NCBI GenBank assembly: GCA_038234975.1
Contig: JBBSUK010000003.1
Location: 5,054 to 69,053, forward strand
Length of the DNA: 64,000 nt
Source: Schlegelella_A sp038234975
GTDB taxonomy: Bacteria > Pseudomonadota > Gammaproteobacteria > Burkholderiales > Burkholderiaceae_C
Reading direction: 5' to 3'
A program made the translations under genes and the position numbers. This document shows positions 52,822 through 60,806 of this stretch, piece after piece; positions within the stretch are counted from its first letter, which is position 1; the number at the start of each line of letters is the position of its first letter. The notes beneath the pieces were generated by a model. That model was not told the DNA's origin. It was given only the letters and a program-made list of their open reading frames with translations, and did not search any database.

Positions 52822-53697
52822 ATGGCTGCGCAGCCCCTCCAAGCCATGTCGAACGCCGCCGCCAGCCCGCGATACGAGCGACCGCGAACCGTGCCCGACG
52901 CGGTCGCGCTGCTCGCCGAAGCCGCGTTCCTGCCGCTCGCCGGCGGGACCGACGTCTTCCCGGCGCACGTCGGGCGCGCGGTCGGTCGACCGATCCTCGA
53001 CCTGGGCCGGGTCGAGGGCCTGCGCGACATCGGCGAGACGGCCGACGGCTGGACGATCGGCGCGACGACGACGTGGACCGACCTGCTGCGAGCCGACCTG
53101 CCGCCGCTGTTCGACGGCTTGCGTGCTGCGGCGCGCGAGGTCGGCGGCGTGCAGATCCAGAACACCGGGACGGTCGCCGGCAACGTGTGCAACGCGTCGC
53201 CGGCCGCCGACGGCGTGCCGGTGCTGCTGGCGCTCGATGCCGAGGTCGTGCTCGCGAGCGCGCGCGGCGAGCGATCGTTGCCGCTCGGCGACTTCGTGCT
53301 CGGGCCGCGGCGGACCGCCCGGCTCGCCGACGAGCTGGTCGTCGCCTTGCGCATCCCCCGTCGAAGTGCCCGTGCCCGCTCCGCGTTCCTCAAGCTCGGC
53401 GGACGTCGCTACCTCGTCATCTCGATCGCCATGGTCGCCGCGACGGTCGATGTCGATGCGACCGGTCGGGCGACCCACGCAGCGGTCGCGGTGGGCAGCT
53501 GCTCGGCGGTCGCCATGCGTCTGCGGTGTCTCGAGGCGCGACTCCTGGGCTGTCCCGTCGCCGATCTCGCGGCATGCCCCGAGGCGGCCGACCTCGCGCC
53601 ACTCGGCCCCATCGACGACATCCGCGCCACCGCCGCCTACCGGCTCGACGCCGCACTTTGCCTCGTGCGCCGCGCGCTGACGCAGGTGGCCCGATGA
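52822..53697 (+). CDS. Molybdenum hydroxylase FAD subunit
   Basis: FAD-binding subunit of a xanthine-dehydrogenase-family enzyme. In 291 residues, FLPLAGGTDVFPAHVGRAVG (about 36-55) and IQNTGTVAGNVCNASPAADG (about 113-132) are the pyrophosphate- and isoalloxazine-binding blocks; the C-terminal FLKLGGRRYLVISIAMVAAT is the CO-dehydrogenase flavoprotein domain. It lacks the extra 4Fe-4S insertion seen in paoB. ATG at 52822 was chosen; ATG at 52846 would remove eight residues. Its stop overlaps the ATG of the fused FeS-Mo subunit. It starts a six-gene set leading to an ABC importer and probably oxidises an N-heterocycle. Confidence 0.9.
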   Translation: MAAQPLQAMSNAAASPRYERPRTVPDAVALLAEAAFLPLAGGTDVFPAHVGRAVGRPILDLGRVEGLRDIGETADGWTIGATTTWTDLLRADLPPLFDGLRAAAREVGGVQIQNTGTVAGNVCNASPAADGVPVLLALDAEVVLASARGERSLPLGDFVLGPRRTARLADELVVALRIPRRSARARSAFLKLGGRRYLVISIAMVAATVDVDATGRATHAAVAVGSCSAVAMRLRCLEARLLGCPVADLAACPEAADLAPLGPIDDIRATAAYRLDAALCLVRRALTQVAR

Positions 53698-56543
53698 CCG
53701 CGCGCGACCTCGAGACCCGGCAGGTCGTCCGCGTCGCGGTCAACGGCGCGTCGCGCGAGCTCATCGGCGCGCCGTCACGGCGCCTCTCGACGGCGCTGCG
53801 CGAGGAGCTGGGTCTCACGGGCACCAAGATCGGCTGCCACGCCGGCGACTGCGGCGCCTGCACCGTGCTGCTCGACGCCGCCGCCGTGTGCGCCTGCCTC
53901 GTCGCCGTCGGCCAGTGCGACGGCCGCACGGTGACGACGGTCGAGGGCCTGGCATCGGCCGACGGCGCGCTCTCGGACCTGCAGCGCGCGTTCGTCGCCC
54001 ACGGCGCGGCGCAGTGCGGCATCTGCACCCCGGGGATGCTGATGGCGGCCGAGGGTCTGCTGCGCGCGACGCCGCACCCCGACGAGGCGGCGGTGCGCGA
54101 TGCGCTCGCTGGCGTCCTGTGCCGCTGCACCGGCTACACGAAGATCGTCGAGGCGGTGCTGGCGGTGGCGAGCGGCAGCGTCGTCGATGCACCGGCGCCG
54201 GCGGCGGGCCACGCGGTCGGCGCTCGCGCGGCGCGACTCGATGCACCGGCGAAAGTGACCGGCCGCGAGCGGTTCGGTGCCGATGCGTGGCCTGCGGCGG
54301 CGTCCATCGGCACGACACCCGCGCTGCCCACGCTGGCGATGCGCGTCGTCCGCTCGCCGTATCCGCACGCCGCCTTTCGCGTCGGCGATCTCGCCGCGTT
54401 CGTCGCCGCGCATGCCGGCGTCGTCGACGTGATCGCGGCGGCCGACGTGCCGCACAACGCCTATGCGATCTTCCCCGACCTGCGCGACCAGCCCGTGCTG
54501 GCCGACGGCGTCGTGCGCTTTCGTGGCGAAGCGGTGCTCGCGGCGGTCGGCGACGAGGCAGCGCTCGCAGCGATCGCCGATGCCGACTGGCCGCTGCAAT
54601 GGACCGCACTTGCTGCGCACGAGTCGATCGCATCGGCGCTCGACGCTGCAGCACGTGGCGAGCCGGTGCATGCGCGCTGGCCCGACAACGTGCTCTGCCG
54701 CGGTCGGGTCGTCTCCGGCGATGTCGGGGCGGCGTTCGCCGCGGCGCCGGCGCATGTCGCTTCGATGAGCTTCGAGACGCGCCACGTCGAGCACGCCTAC
54801 ATCGAGCCCGAGGCCGGCTGGGCCGAAGTCGTCGAAGTCGCGGGCGGCGGGCCGCGTCGCGTCCGAATCTGGGCCTGCACGCAAACCCCCTACATGGACC
54901 GCGACGAGATCGCCCACGTCCTCGACATCGAGCCCGGGCGCGTGCACATCGTGCCCTCGGCGATCGGCGGCGGCTTCGGCGGCAAGCTCGACCTGTCGGT
55001 GCAGCCGTTGCTGGCCGTCGCGGCATGGAAACTCGGCCGGCCGGTGCGGCTCGTCTACGAGCGCCCGGACTCGATGCGGTCGACGACGAAGCGGCATCCC
55101 GCCTCGATGCGAGCCCGTGCCGCGTGCGACGGCGAAGGCCGGCTCGTCGCCTACGACTTCGAGGCCGACTTCGACACCGGTCCCTACTCGTCGTGGGGCC
55201 CGACCGTCGCCAACCGCGTGCCGATCCACGCCTCGGGTCCCTACCGCGTCGACGCGGTTCGCGCACTGACGCGTGCCGTGATCACGAACGACAGCGTCTG
55301 CGGCGCCTTTCGCGGCTTCGGCGTGCCGCAGTCGACACTCGTCGGCGAGGCGCTGCTCGACGCGCTTGCCGCCGAGTCCGGCATCGACGCGCTCGAGTTC
55401 CGCTGGCGCAACGCACTCGTCGCCGGTGACCGCACGCCGACCGGGCAGACGCTCGCCGCGAGCGTCGGCCTGCGTGCCTGCCTCGACGCACTGCGGCCCG
55501 CCTGGAGCGCAGCTGGCCACGCGGCATCCACCTTCAACGCCGCCGCCGCCGCCTCGTGTTCGCCGCACCGCCGCGGCCGCGGCATCGCCTGCATGTGGTA
55601 CGGCATCGGCAACACGGTGATCGCCAACCCGTCGACGATGCGGGGCGCGCTGCGCTGGTCGGCCGGGCGCGGCGCGCACCTCTTTCTCTACAACGGCGCT
55701 CAGGAGATCGGCCAGGGCACTGCGACGATCCTGCCGCAGATGCTCGCCGACGCGGTCGGCTTGCCGCTCGAGTGCGTCGAACAGGTGATGGGCGACACCG
55801 ACCGAACGGCCGACGCGGGCAAGTCGTCGGCGTCGCGGCAGACGTTCGTCTCGGGCAATGCGGCTCGCTTCGCCGGCGAGGCACTGCGCCGGCAGCTCGT
55901 CGAGCGGCTCGGATTCGCCGTGGCCGACGCAGGGGCGGTGGCGCTGTCGCTCGACGGTCCGGCGCTGACCGGCAGGTTGCACGGAAGCGAGCGTCACGCC
56001 GACCTGCGCGACTGGCCCGCCGATGCGAACGGCGACCTCGCCGTCGCCACCGGCCACTTCAACCCGCCGACGGTTCCGCTCGATGCCGACGGCCAGGGCG
56101 TCCCCTACGCCACCTACGGCTTCGCGGCGCAGATCGCCGAGGTCGAGGTCGACACCGAGTTCGGCACCGTGAAGCTGGTGACGATCCACGCCGCGCACGA
56201 CGTCGGTCGTGCCATCAACCCGACGCTGGTCGAAGGCCAGATCCAGGGCGGCATCGCGCAGGGCATCGGCATGGCGCTGATGGAGGAGTACGTCAACGGC
56301 CGCACCGACAACCTGCACGACTACCTGATCCCGACGGTGGGCGACGTGCCGCCGATCGAGGTGCACCTGATCGAGGACCCGGAGCCGCTCGGCCCGTGGG
56401 GCGCGAAGGGCGTCGGCGAGCCGGCGCTGGTCGCGACCGCGCCGGCGATCCTGGCCGCGATCCGCGACGCGACCGGTGCGGAGCTGTTCGAGGTGCCGGT
56501 GACGCCGAGCCGCTTGCGCGCCGCGATCCTGGCGGTGCGATGA
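53694..56543 (+). CDS. Fused 2Fe-2S and molybdopterin subunit of a molybdenum hydroxylase
   Basis: A 949-residue fusion. Residues 1-165 hold two 2Fe-2S domains with Cys48, 53, 56, 68 (IGCHAGDCGACTVLLD) and Cys108, 111, 143, 145 (CGICTPGMLM, LCRCTGYTK). Residues about 190-949 are the molybdopterin part, with GGGFGGKLDLSVQPLL, RGFGVPQSTLVGEALL, QEIGQGTATILPQMLADAVG and GAKGVGEPALVA, where Glu909 is the expected catalytic glutamate. In most relatives these are two genes. ATG at 53694 overlaps the FAD-subunit stop (ATGA), and its stop overlaps the next ATG. Nicotinate or a related ring is the likely substrate given the reductase that follows; this is inferred. Confidence 0.9.
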   Translation: MTARDLETRQVVRVAVNGASRELIGAPSRRLSTALREELGLTGTKIGCHAGDCGACTVLLDAAAVCACLVAVGQCDGRTVTTVEGLASADGALSDLQRAFVAHGAAQCGICTPGMLMAAEGLLRATPHPDEAAVRDALAGVLCRCTGYTKIVEAVLAVASGSVVDAPAPAAGHAVGARAARLDAPAKVTGRERFGADAWPAAASIGTTPALPTLAMRVVRSPYPHAAFRVGDLAAFVAAHAGVVDVIAAADVPHNAYAIFPDLRDQPVLADGVVRFRGEAVLAAVGDEAALAAIADADWPLQWTALAAHESIASALDAAARGEPVHARWPDNVLCRGRVVSGDVGAAFAAAPAHVASMSFETRHVEHAYIEPEAGWAEVVEVAGGGPRRVRIWACTQTPYMDRDEIAHVLDIEPGRVHIVPSAIGGGFGGKLDLSVQPLLAVAAWKLGRPVRLVYERPDSMRSTTKRHPASMRARAACDGEGRLVAYDFEADFDTGPYSSWGPTVANRVPIHASGPYRVDAVRALTRAVITNDSVCGAFRGFGVPQSTLVGEALLDALAAESGIDALEFRWRNALVAGDRTPTGQTLAASVGLRACLDALRPAWSAAGHAASTFNAAAAASCSPHRRGRGIACMWYGIGNTVIANPSTMRGALRWSAGRGAHLFLYNGAQEIGQGTATILPQMLADAVGLPLECVEQVMGDTDRTADAGKSSASRQTFVSGNAARFAGEALRRQLVERLGFAVADAGAVALSLDGPALTGRLHGSERHADLRDWPADANGDLAVATGHFNPPTVPLDADGQGVPYATYGFAAQIAEVEVDTEFGTVKLVTIHAAHDVGRAINPTLVEGQIQGGIAQGIGMALMEEYVNGRTDNLHDYLIPTVGDVPPIEVHLIEDPEPLGPWGAKGVGEPALVATAPAILAAIRDATGAELFEVPVTPSRLRAAILAVR

Positions 56544-58000
56544 GCGAGGTCGTCGCCGGCAAGGTGCGCTGCGAGGCATGCCCGGTGCTGTGCCAGATCA
56601 GCCCCGGCAAGCTCGGCGCGTGCGACCGCTACGGCAACGTCGACGGCGAGCTGCGCCGGCTCGACACGCTCGCCCTCGTCACCCGGCCTGGCACCGATCT
56701 CGTCGCCTTCGCGTCGGCGGCGAAGGAATGGTCCTTCGTCTCGGGCGACGCACCGGTCTTCGTCTCCGGCGTCGGCTCGACGACGACCTATCCCGACTAC
56801 AAGCCGGCGCCGTTCATCGTGTCGTCGCAGCACGACGGTGTCGACCTCGTCACCGTCGTCACCGAGGGCATCTTCAGCTACTGCAGCTTCAAGGTGAAGG
56901 TCGACACCGACCGCTACCTGGGCCCCGAGCAGGCGACGGTGCGTTGCCGCGGCGAGGCCGTGGGCCACGTCGGCACCATCGAGTACGGCTCGCAGTTCCT
57001 GTCGATCGGCGGCGTGCACCACCTCACCGGCGGCTCGAGGAAGGAAGGGCGGATCGCCTGCGAGACGATGCTCGCGCTGGGCAACCGCGAGCCGGTCGAG
57101 CTGCAGGTCGACGGCGGCGCGCGTGTCGTCGTCTGCGCGAACGAGGCGCCGATCGTCGACGGCGTCGCCGAGTCGCGGATGCGCGTCGGCTGCGGGTCGG
57201 CGGCGATCGGCATCTTCGCGCCGCAGTGGGCCGGCCACGTCGACGAGGTCGTCGTCGTCGACGACCACATCACCGGTGTCCTCTCCGAGCACCAGGCCGG
57301 CAAGTTCCTCGACCTGCCGGAGACCGGCATCCGCATGCGTGGCCGTCGCTCGACGCCGGGCCGCTACTTCCAGGTCGCCGGGCCGGGCGCGGGCTGGGGC
57401 GGCACCGACATCGTCGATCCGCTGTCGATCGTCGAAGGCTTCGAGGCCGAGCGCGGCGCCCGCCCGGGCCTGCGCCTGCTGATGGTCTCGACGACGGGCG
57501 AGGAGTCGGCCTGGTACGTCCTCGACGAGAACCTGGTGCCGCGGCCGGCCGAGATGCCGGCGGCCGTGCGCCGCGTCGTCGACCGCATCGGCGAGAACTG
57601 CGAGCCGGCGCTGTGCTCGGTGCTCTATGTCGCCGGCGCGGGCGGCAGCCTGCGCGCCGGTGTCACCGAGAACCCGGTCGCACTGACACGGTCGATCAAG
57701 TCGATGCTCACGCGGGTGACGTGCGGCGGTGCGCCGGCCTACGTGTGGCCCGGCGGCGGCATCACGGTGATGGTCGACGTGGCGAAGATGCCGGCGGCGA
57801 GCTTCGACACCGTGCCGACGCCGGCGATCGTCTCGCCGATCGAATTCACGCTGCGCGCCGACGACTATCGGGCCCTTGGCGGTCACATGGGCCGGGTGCG
57901 GCCGTTGGCCGCCGTGCTTGCCGAAGGGGACTGGCGGCTGGTCGAATCCGGCGCCGACAACCCCTGGCCGCTGCAGCCGATGCAGGCAGGCATGAGGTGA
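56540..58000 (+). CDS. hnr: 6-hydroxynicotinate reductase-like iron-sulfur protein
   Basis: Resembles the Eubacterium barkeri-type 6-hydroxynicotinate reductase, which reduces the ring to 1,4,5,6-tetrahydro-6-oxonicotinate. The 486-residue protein contains exactly 12 cysteines: 11, 14, 18 and 28 (CEACPVLC then GKLGACDRYG), a ferredoxin-like 4Fe-4S motif, then 115, 136, 174, 199, 218, 354, 359 and 395. Twelve would suffice for the one 2Fe-2S and two 4Fe-4S clusters reported for E. barkeri. The segment GGSLRAGVTENPVALT (369-384 roughly) looks faintly like a flavin-acceptor site with Thr376. ATG at 56540 overlaps the hydroxylase stop; GTG of the UPF0280 gene overlaps its TGA. Assignment is from recalled family similarity. 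Confidence 0.78.
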   Translation: MSEVVAGKVRCEACPVLCQISPGKLGACDRYGNVDGELRRLDTLALVTRPGTDLVAFASAAKEWSFVSGDAPVFVSGVGSTTTYPDYKPAPFIVSSQHDGVDLVTVVTEGIFSYCSFKVKVDTDRYLGPEQATVRCRGEAVGHVGTIEYGSQFLSIGGVHHLTGGSRKEGRIACETMLALGNREPVELQVDGGARVVVCANEAPIVDGVAESRMRVGCGSAAIGIFAPQWAGHVDEVVVVDDHITGVLSEHQAGKFLDLPETGIRMRGRRSTPGRYFQVAGPGAGWGGTDIVDPLSIVEGFEAERGARPGLRLLMVSTTGEESAWYVLDENLVPRPAEMPAAVRRVVDRIGENCEPALCSVLYVAGAGGSLRAGVTENPVALTRSIKSMLTRVTCGGAPAYVWPGGGITVMVDVAKMPAASFDTVPTPAIVSPIEFTLRADDYRALGGHMGRVRPLAAVLAEGDWRLVESGADNPWPLQPMQAGMR

Positions 58001-58932
58001 CCGGCGCCGAACGCCGCCACCTGCCCGACGGGCGCTGGCACTTCCACCACGGCCCGATCGACTGCGTCGTGTTCGCCGAGCCACTGACGCCATCGCCCGC
58101 CGACGCCGAGATCGTCGAGGCCGCGACCGCCGCCTGCTGGCAGCGCTTCCAGGGCGTGCTTGAAGCGCTCGTCGACGAGCTGGCGCTGCTGCGCCTGGAT
58201 CTGTCGTCGCCTGCCGGTGCGGCGGTCGAACCACGCGGCCCGGTCGCCGTGCGGATGGTCGCCGCATGCCGGCCTCACGCGCGAGGCGGCCGCTTCATCA
58301 CCGCGATGGCGGCGGTCGCCGGCAGCGTCGCCGACGCGCTCATCGGCTGCTTCGCCCATCCGCGCATCGCCCGCGCCTGCGTCAACGACGGTGGCGACGT
58401 CGCGCTGCATCTCGCGCCCGGAGCACGATTCGACGTCGGCGTTGTCGCCGACCTCGGCGCCGCGCTCGCCGGCGGCGCGCCCGAGGGTGCGTTCGTTGTC
58501 GACCACGCGTCGTCGGTGCGCGGCATCGCGACCTCGGGCTGGCGAGGGCGCAGCCTCTCGCTCGGCATCGCCGACGCCGTCACCGTGCTCGCCCGCGACG
58601 CCGCGGCGGCCGATGCTGCGGCGACGGTGGTCGCGAACGCCGTCGATGTCGACGTGCCCGACGTCCGTCGCCGCCCGGCCTGCGACGTGCGTGACGACAG
58701 CGACCTCGGCGACCTGCTCGTCACGGTCGGCGTCGCGCGACTCGCTCCGCACGACGTGAACGCCGCGCTCGACGCCGGCGTCCGAGTGGCCGAAGCCGAG
58801 ATCGCCGCCGGCCGGATCGTCGCCGCGGTGCTGCAGTTGCAGGGCGCCGTCCGCGTCTGCGGCACCATCGGGGTCTCGCACCCGTCGCCCGTCTCCGCCT
58901 TCACCGCCGCCACCGAGCCCGCGCCATGCTGA
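57997..58932 (+). CDS. UPF0280 family protein, ApbE-like
   Basis: A 311-residue protein of uncharacterised family UPF0280. Its sequence shows the ApbE flavin-transferase layout: VNDGGDVALHLAPG (NDGGD at 130-134, like the NxGGD of ApbE), GIATSGWRGRSLSLG (TSG at 179-181) and VTVLARDAAAADAAATVVAN (ADAAAT at 205-210). ApbE proteins attach FMN covalently to Thr or Ser of target flavoproteins; members usually act in the periplasm, whereas this one has no signal peptide. The GTG start at 57997 forms a GTGA overlap with the reductase stop, and its 3' end overlaps the DUF1185 gene by seven bases. I propose a role in flavinylating the reductase; family function is not established. Confidence 0.82.
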   Translation: MTGAERRHLPDGRWHFHHGPIDCVVFAEPLTPSPADAEIVEAATAACWQRFQGVLEALVDELALLRLDLSSPAGAAVEPRGPVAVRMVAACRPHARGGRFITAMAAVAGSVADALIGCFAHPRIARACVNDGGDVALHLAPGARFDVGVVADLGAALAGGAPEGAFVVDHASSVRGIATSGWRGRSLSLGIADAVTVLARDAAAADAAATVVANAVDVDVPDVRRRPACDVRDDSDLGDLLVTVGVARLAPHDVNAALDAGVRVAEAEIAAGRIVAAVLQLQGAVRVCGTIGVSHPSPVSAFTAATEPAPC

Positions 58933-59531
58933 TTCCCGCCTCGCCCACGCTGCCCGCCGTCGACGTCCGCAAGCTCGTCGTCTCGACCGAAGACGTCTGG
59001 CACGACGGCGGCCCGCGACTCGAATCACCGCTGCGCCGCGGCTGGTGCGCCGCCGCGGTGAAGAACCCCTACGCTGGCGGCTACGTCGCCGACATCCAGC
59101 CGATGATGGAGGCGCTCAAGCCGCTCGGCCATGCGATGGCCGAGCGGCTCATCGCCGCGCTCGGCGGCGCCGGCGCGATCCAGGGCTACGGCAAGGGCGC
59201 GCTGGTCGGCCTCGGCGGCGAGCTCGAGCACGGCGCCCTGTGGCACCTGCCCGGCGGCTACGGCATGCGCGACCTGCTCGAGGGCTCGCACGCGATCGTC
59301 CCGTCGACGACCAAGATCGGCCCGGCCGGCACCCCGATCGACATTCCGCTGCACCACCGCGTCGCCGCATACGTGCGCAGCCATTTCGACGGCGTCACGG
59401 TGCAGCTCGCCGACTCGCCTCGCCCGGACGAACTGCTGCTCGTGCTGGCGATGGCGACCGGACCGCGACCGCACGCACGCGTCGGCGGGCTGGCGGCAAA
59501 CGAGATTGCCAAGTTCGACGGCCAGCGGTAG
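58926..59531 (+). CDS. DUF1185 (amino acid synthesis family) protein
   Basis: A 201-residue protein of PF06684/DUF1185, often labelled amino acid synthesis protein. Marker segments are VRKLVVSTEDVWHDGGPRL near the start, AAAVKNPYAGGYVADIQPMM, GAIQGYGKGALVGLGGELEH and SHAIVPSTTKIGPAGTPIDI. Published structures of this family show a chorismate-mutase-like fold without assigned activity. It starts seven bases before the UPF0280 stop and is followed by a 72-bp gap before the ABC transporter genes. In this operon it could act on the reduced ring or its ring-opened product, a speculative idea. No enamidase or amidohydrolase is present in the window. Confidence 0.85.
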   Translation: MLIPASPTLPAVDVRKLVVSTEDVWHDGGPRLESPLRRGWCAAAVKNPYAGGYVADIQPMMEALKPLGHAMAERLIAALGGAGAIQGYGKGALVGLGGELEHGALWHLPGGYGMRDLLEGSHAIVPSTTKIGPAGTPIDIPLHHRVAAYVRSHFDGVTVQLADSPRPDELLLVLAMATGPRPHARVGGLAANEIAKFDGQR

Positions 59532-59603
59532 CGTGCGCCGGACGACCCCGCCCCGGCACGATCGGTGCATGGCCTGCCCGCAGTTCCCACGGAGATCACC
59601 CGA

Positions 59604-60806
59604 ATGCCGCTTAAGAACACCCTGAAGACCGGCATTGCGCTGGCCGCGTTCGCACTGACCGGCGCCGTGCACGCGCAGACCACGATCAAGATCGGCGAGA
59701 TCAACAGCTACAAGGCGCAGCCGGCGTTCCTCGAGCCGTACAAGAAGGGCTGGGAGCTCGCAGTCGAGCAGGTCAATGCGGCCGGCGGCGTGCTGGGCAA
59801 GAAGCTGGAGGTGGTCTCGCGCGACGACAACGGCAACCCGGGCGACGCGGTCCGAGTCGCCGAGGAGCTCGTGTCGCGCGAGGGCGTGGCGCTCATCTGC
59901 GGCACCTTCCTGTCGAACACCGGGCTCGCGGTCACCGACTTCGCAAAGCAGAAGAAGGTCTTCTTCCTCGCCGCCGAGCCGCTGACCGACAAGATCACCT
60001 GGCAAAACGGCAACCGCTACACGTTCCGCCTGCGGGCCAACACCTACATGCAGTCGGCGATGCTGGCACCCGAGGCCGCGAAGCTGAAGAAGAAGCGCTG
60101 GGCGGTCGTCTACCCGAACTACGAGTACGGCCAGTCGGCGGCCGCGACGTTCAAGGCACAGCTCAAGCAGTTGCAGCCCGACGTGGAGTTCGTCGCCGAG
60201 CAGGCGCCGCCGCTCGGCCGCATCGACGCCGGAGCCGTGTCGCAGGCGCTCGCCGATGCCAAACCCGACGCGATCTTCAACGTGCTGTTCGGCGCCGACC
60301 TCGCCAAGTTCGTTCGCGAGGGCCACACGCGCGGCTTGTTCAAGGGCCGCGAGGTGGTGAGCATGCTGACCGGCGAGCCGGAATACATCGAGCCGCTGAA
60401 GGCCGAGGCGCCCGTCGGCTGGATCGTCACCGGCTATCCGTACTACGGCATCCAGACCGAGGACCACAAGAAGTTCTTCCTCGCCTACTTCCGCAAGTAC
60501 AACGAGTATCCGAGGCTCGGCTCGGTCGTCGGCTACTCGACGATCCTGTCGATCGCCGACGGCATCAGGAAGGCGAAGTCGACCGACACCGACAAGCTGA
60601 TCGCCGCCTTCGAGGGCCTGAACGTCACCACGCCGTTCGGCAAGGTCACCTACCGCGCCATCGACCACCAGTCGACGATGGGCGCCTTCCTCGGCCGGAC
60701 CGCGCTCGAAGGGCAGAAGGGCGTGATGGTCGACTACGCCTACCTCGACGGCGCGAAGTACCTGCCGAGCGACGCCGAGGTGAAGAAGCTCAGGCCGGCG
60801 GATTGA
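59604..60806 (+). CDS. ABC transporter substrate-binding protein, branched-chain amino acid type
   Basis: Periplasmic receptor of the HAAT family, 400 residues with a Sec signal peptide (KTGIALAAFALTGAVHAQ, cleavage after the Ala-His-Ala at about residue 24). The Peripla_BP_6 fold is seen in TTIKIGEINSYKAQPAFLEP, GWELAVEQVNAAGGVLGKKL, VALICGTFLSNTGLAVTDFA and WAVVYPNYEYGQSAAATFKA. LivJ-type relatives bind leucine, but many bind aromatic acids, amides or urea; the gene context suggests the N-heterocycle degraded by the upstream enzymes. ATG at 59604 has a GGAGA Shine-Dalgarno. The stop overlaps the TTG of the permease gene (TTGA). Confidence 0.92.
   Translation: MPLKNTLKTGIALAAFALTGAVHAQTTIKIGEINSYKAQPAFLEPYKKGWELAVEQVNAAGGVLGKKLEVVSRDDNGNPGDAVRVAEELVSREGVALICGTFLSNTGLAVTDFAKQKKVFFLAAEPLTDKITWQNGNRYTFRLRANTYMQSAMLAPEAAKLKKKRWAVVYPNYEYGQSAAATFKAQLKQLQPDVEFVAEQAPPLGRIDAGAVSQALADAKPDAIFNVLFGADLAKFVREGHTRGLFKGREVVSMLTGEPEYIEPLKAEAPVGWIVTGYPYYGIQTEDHKKFFLAYFRKYNEYPRLGSVVGYSTILSIADGIRKAKSTDTDKLIAAFEGLNVTTPFGKVTYRAIDHQSTMGAFLGRTALEGQKGVMVDYAYLDGAKYLPSDAEVKKLRPAD

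Noticed and set aside
53775..56579. A 934-codon open frame antisense to the molybdenum hydroxylase
   Set aside because: The plus-strand protein has all cofactor motifs, while the antisense translation has none and is compositionally typical of shadow frames.
58000..58932. UPF0280 as a methyltransferase or amidohydrolase completing the pathway
   Set aside because: No SAM-binding or metal-binding histidine motifs are visible; the NDGGD, TSG and ADAAAT blocks point to the ApbE-like arrangement instead.
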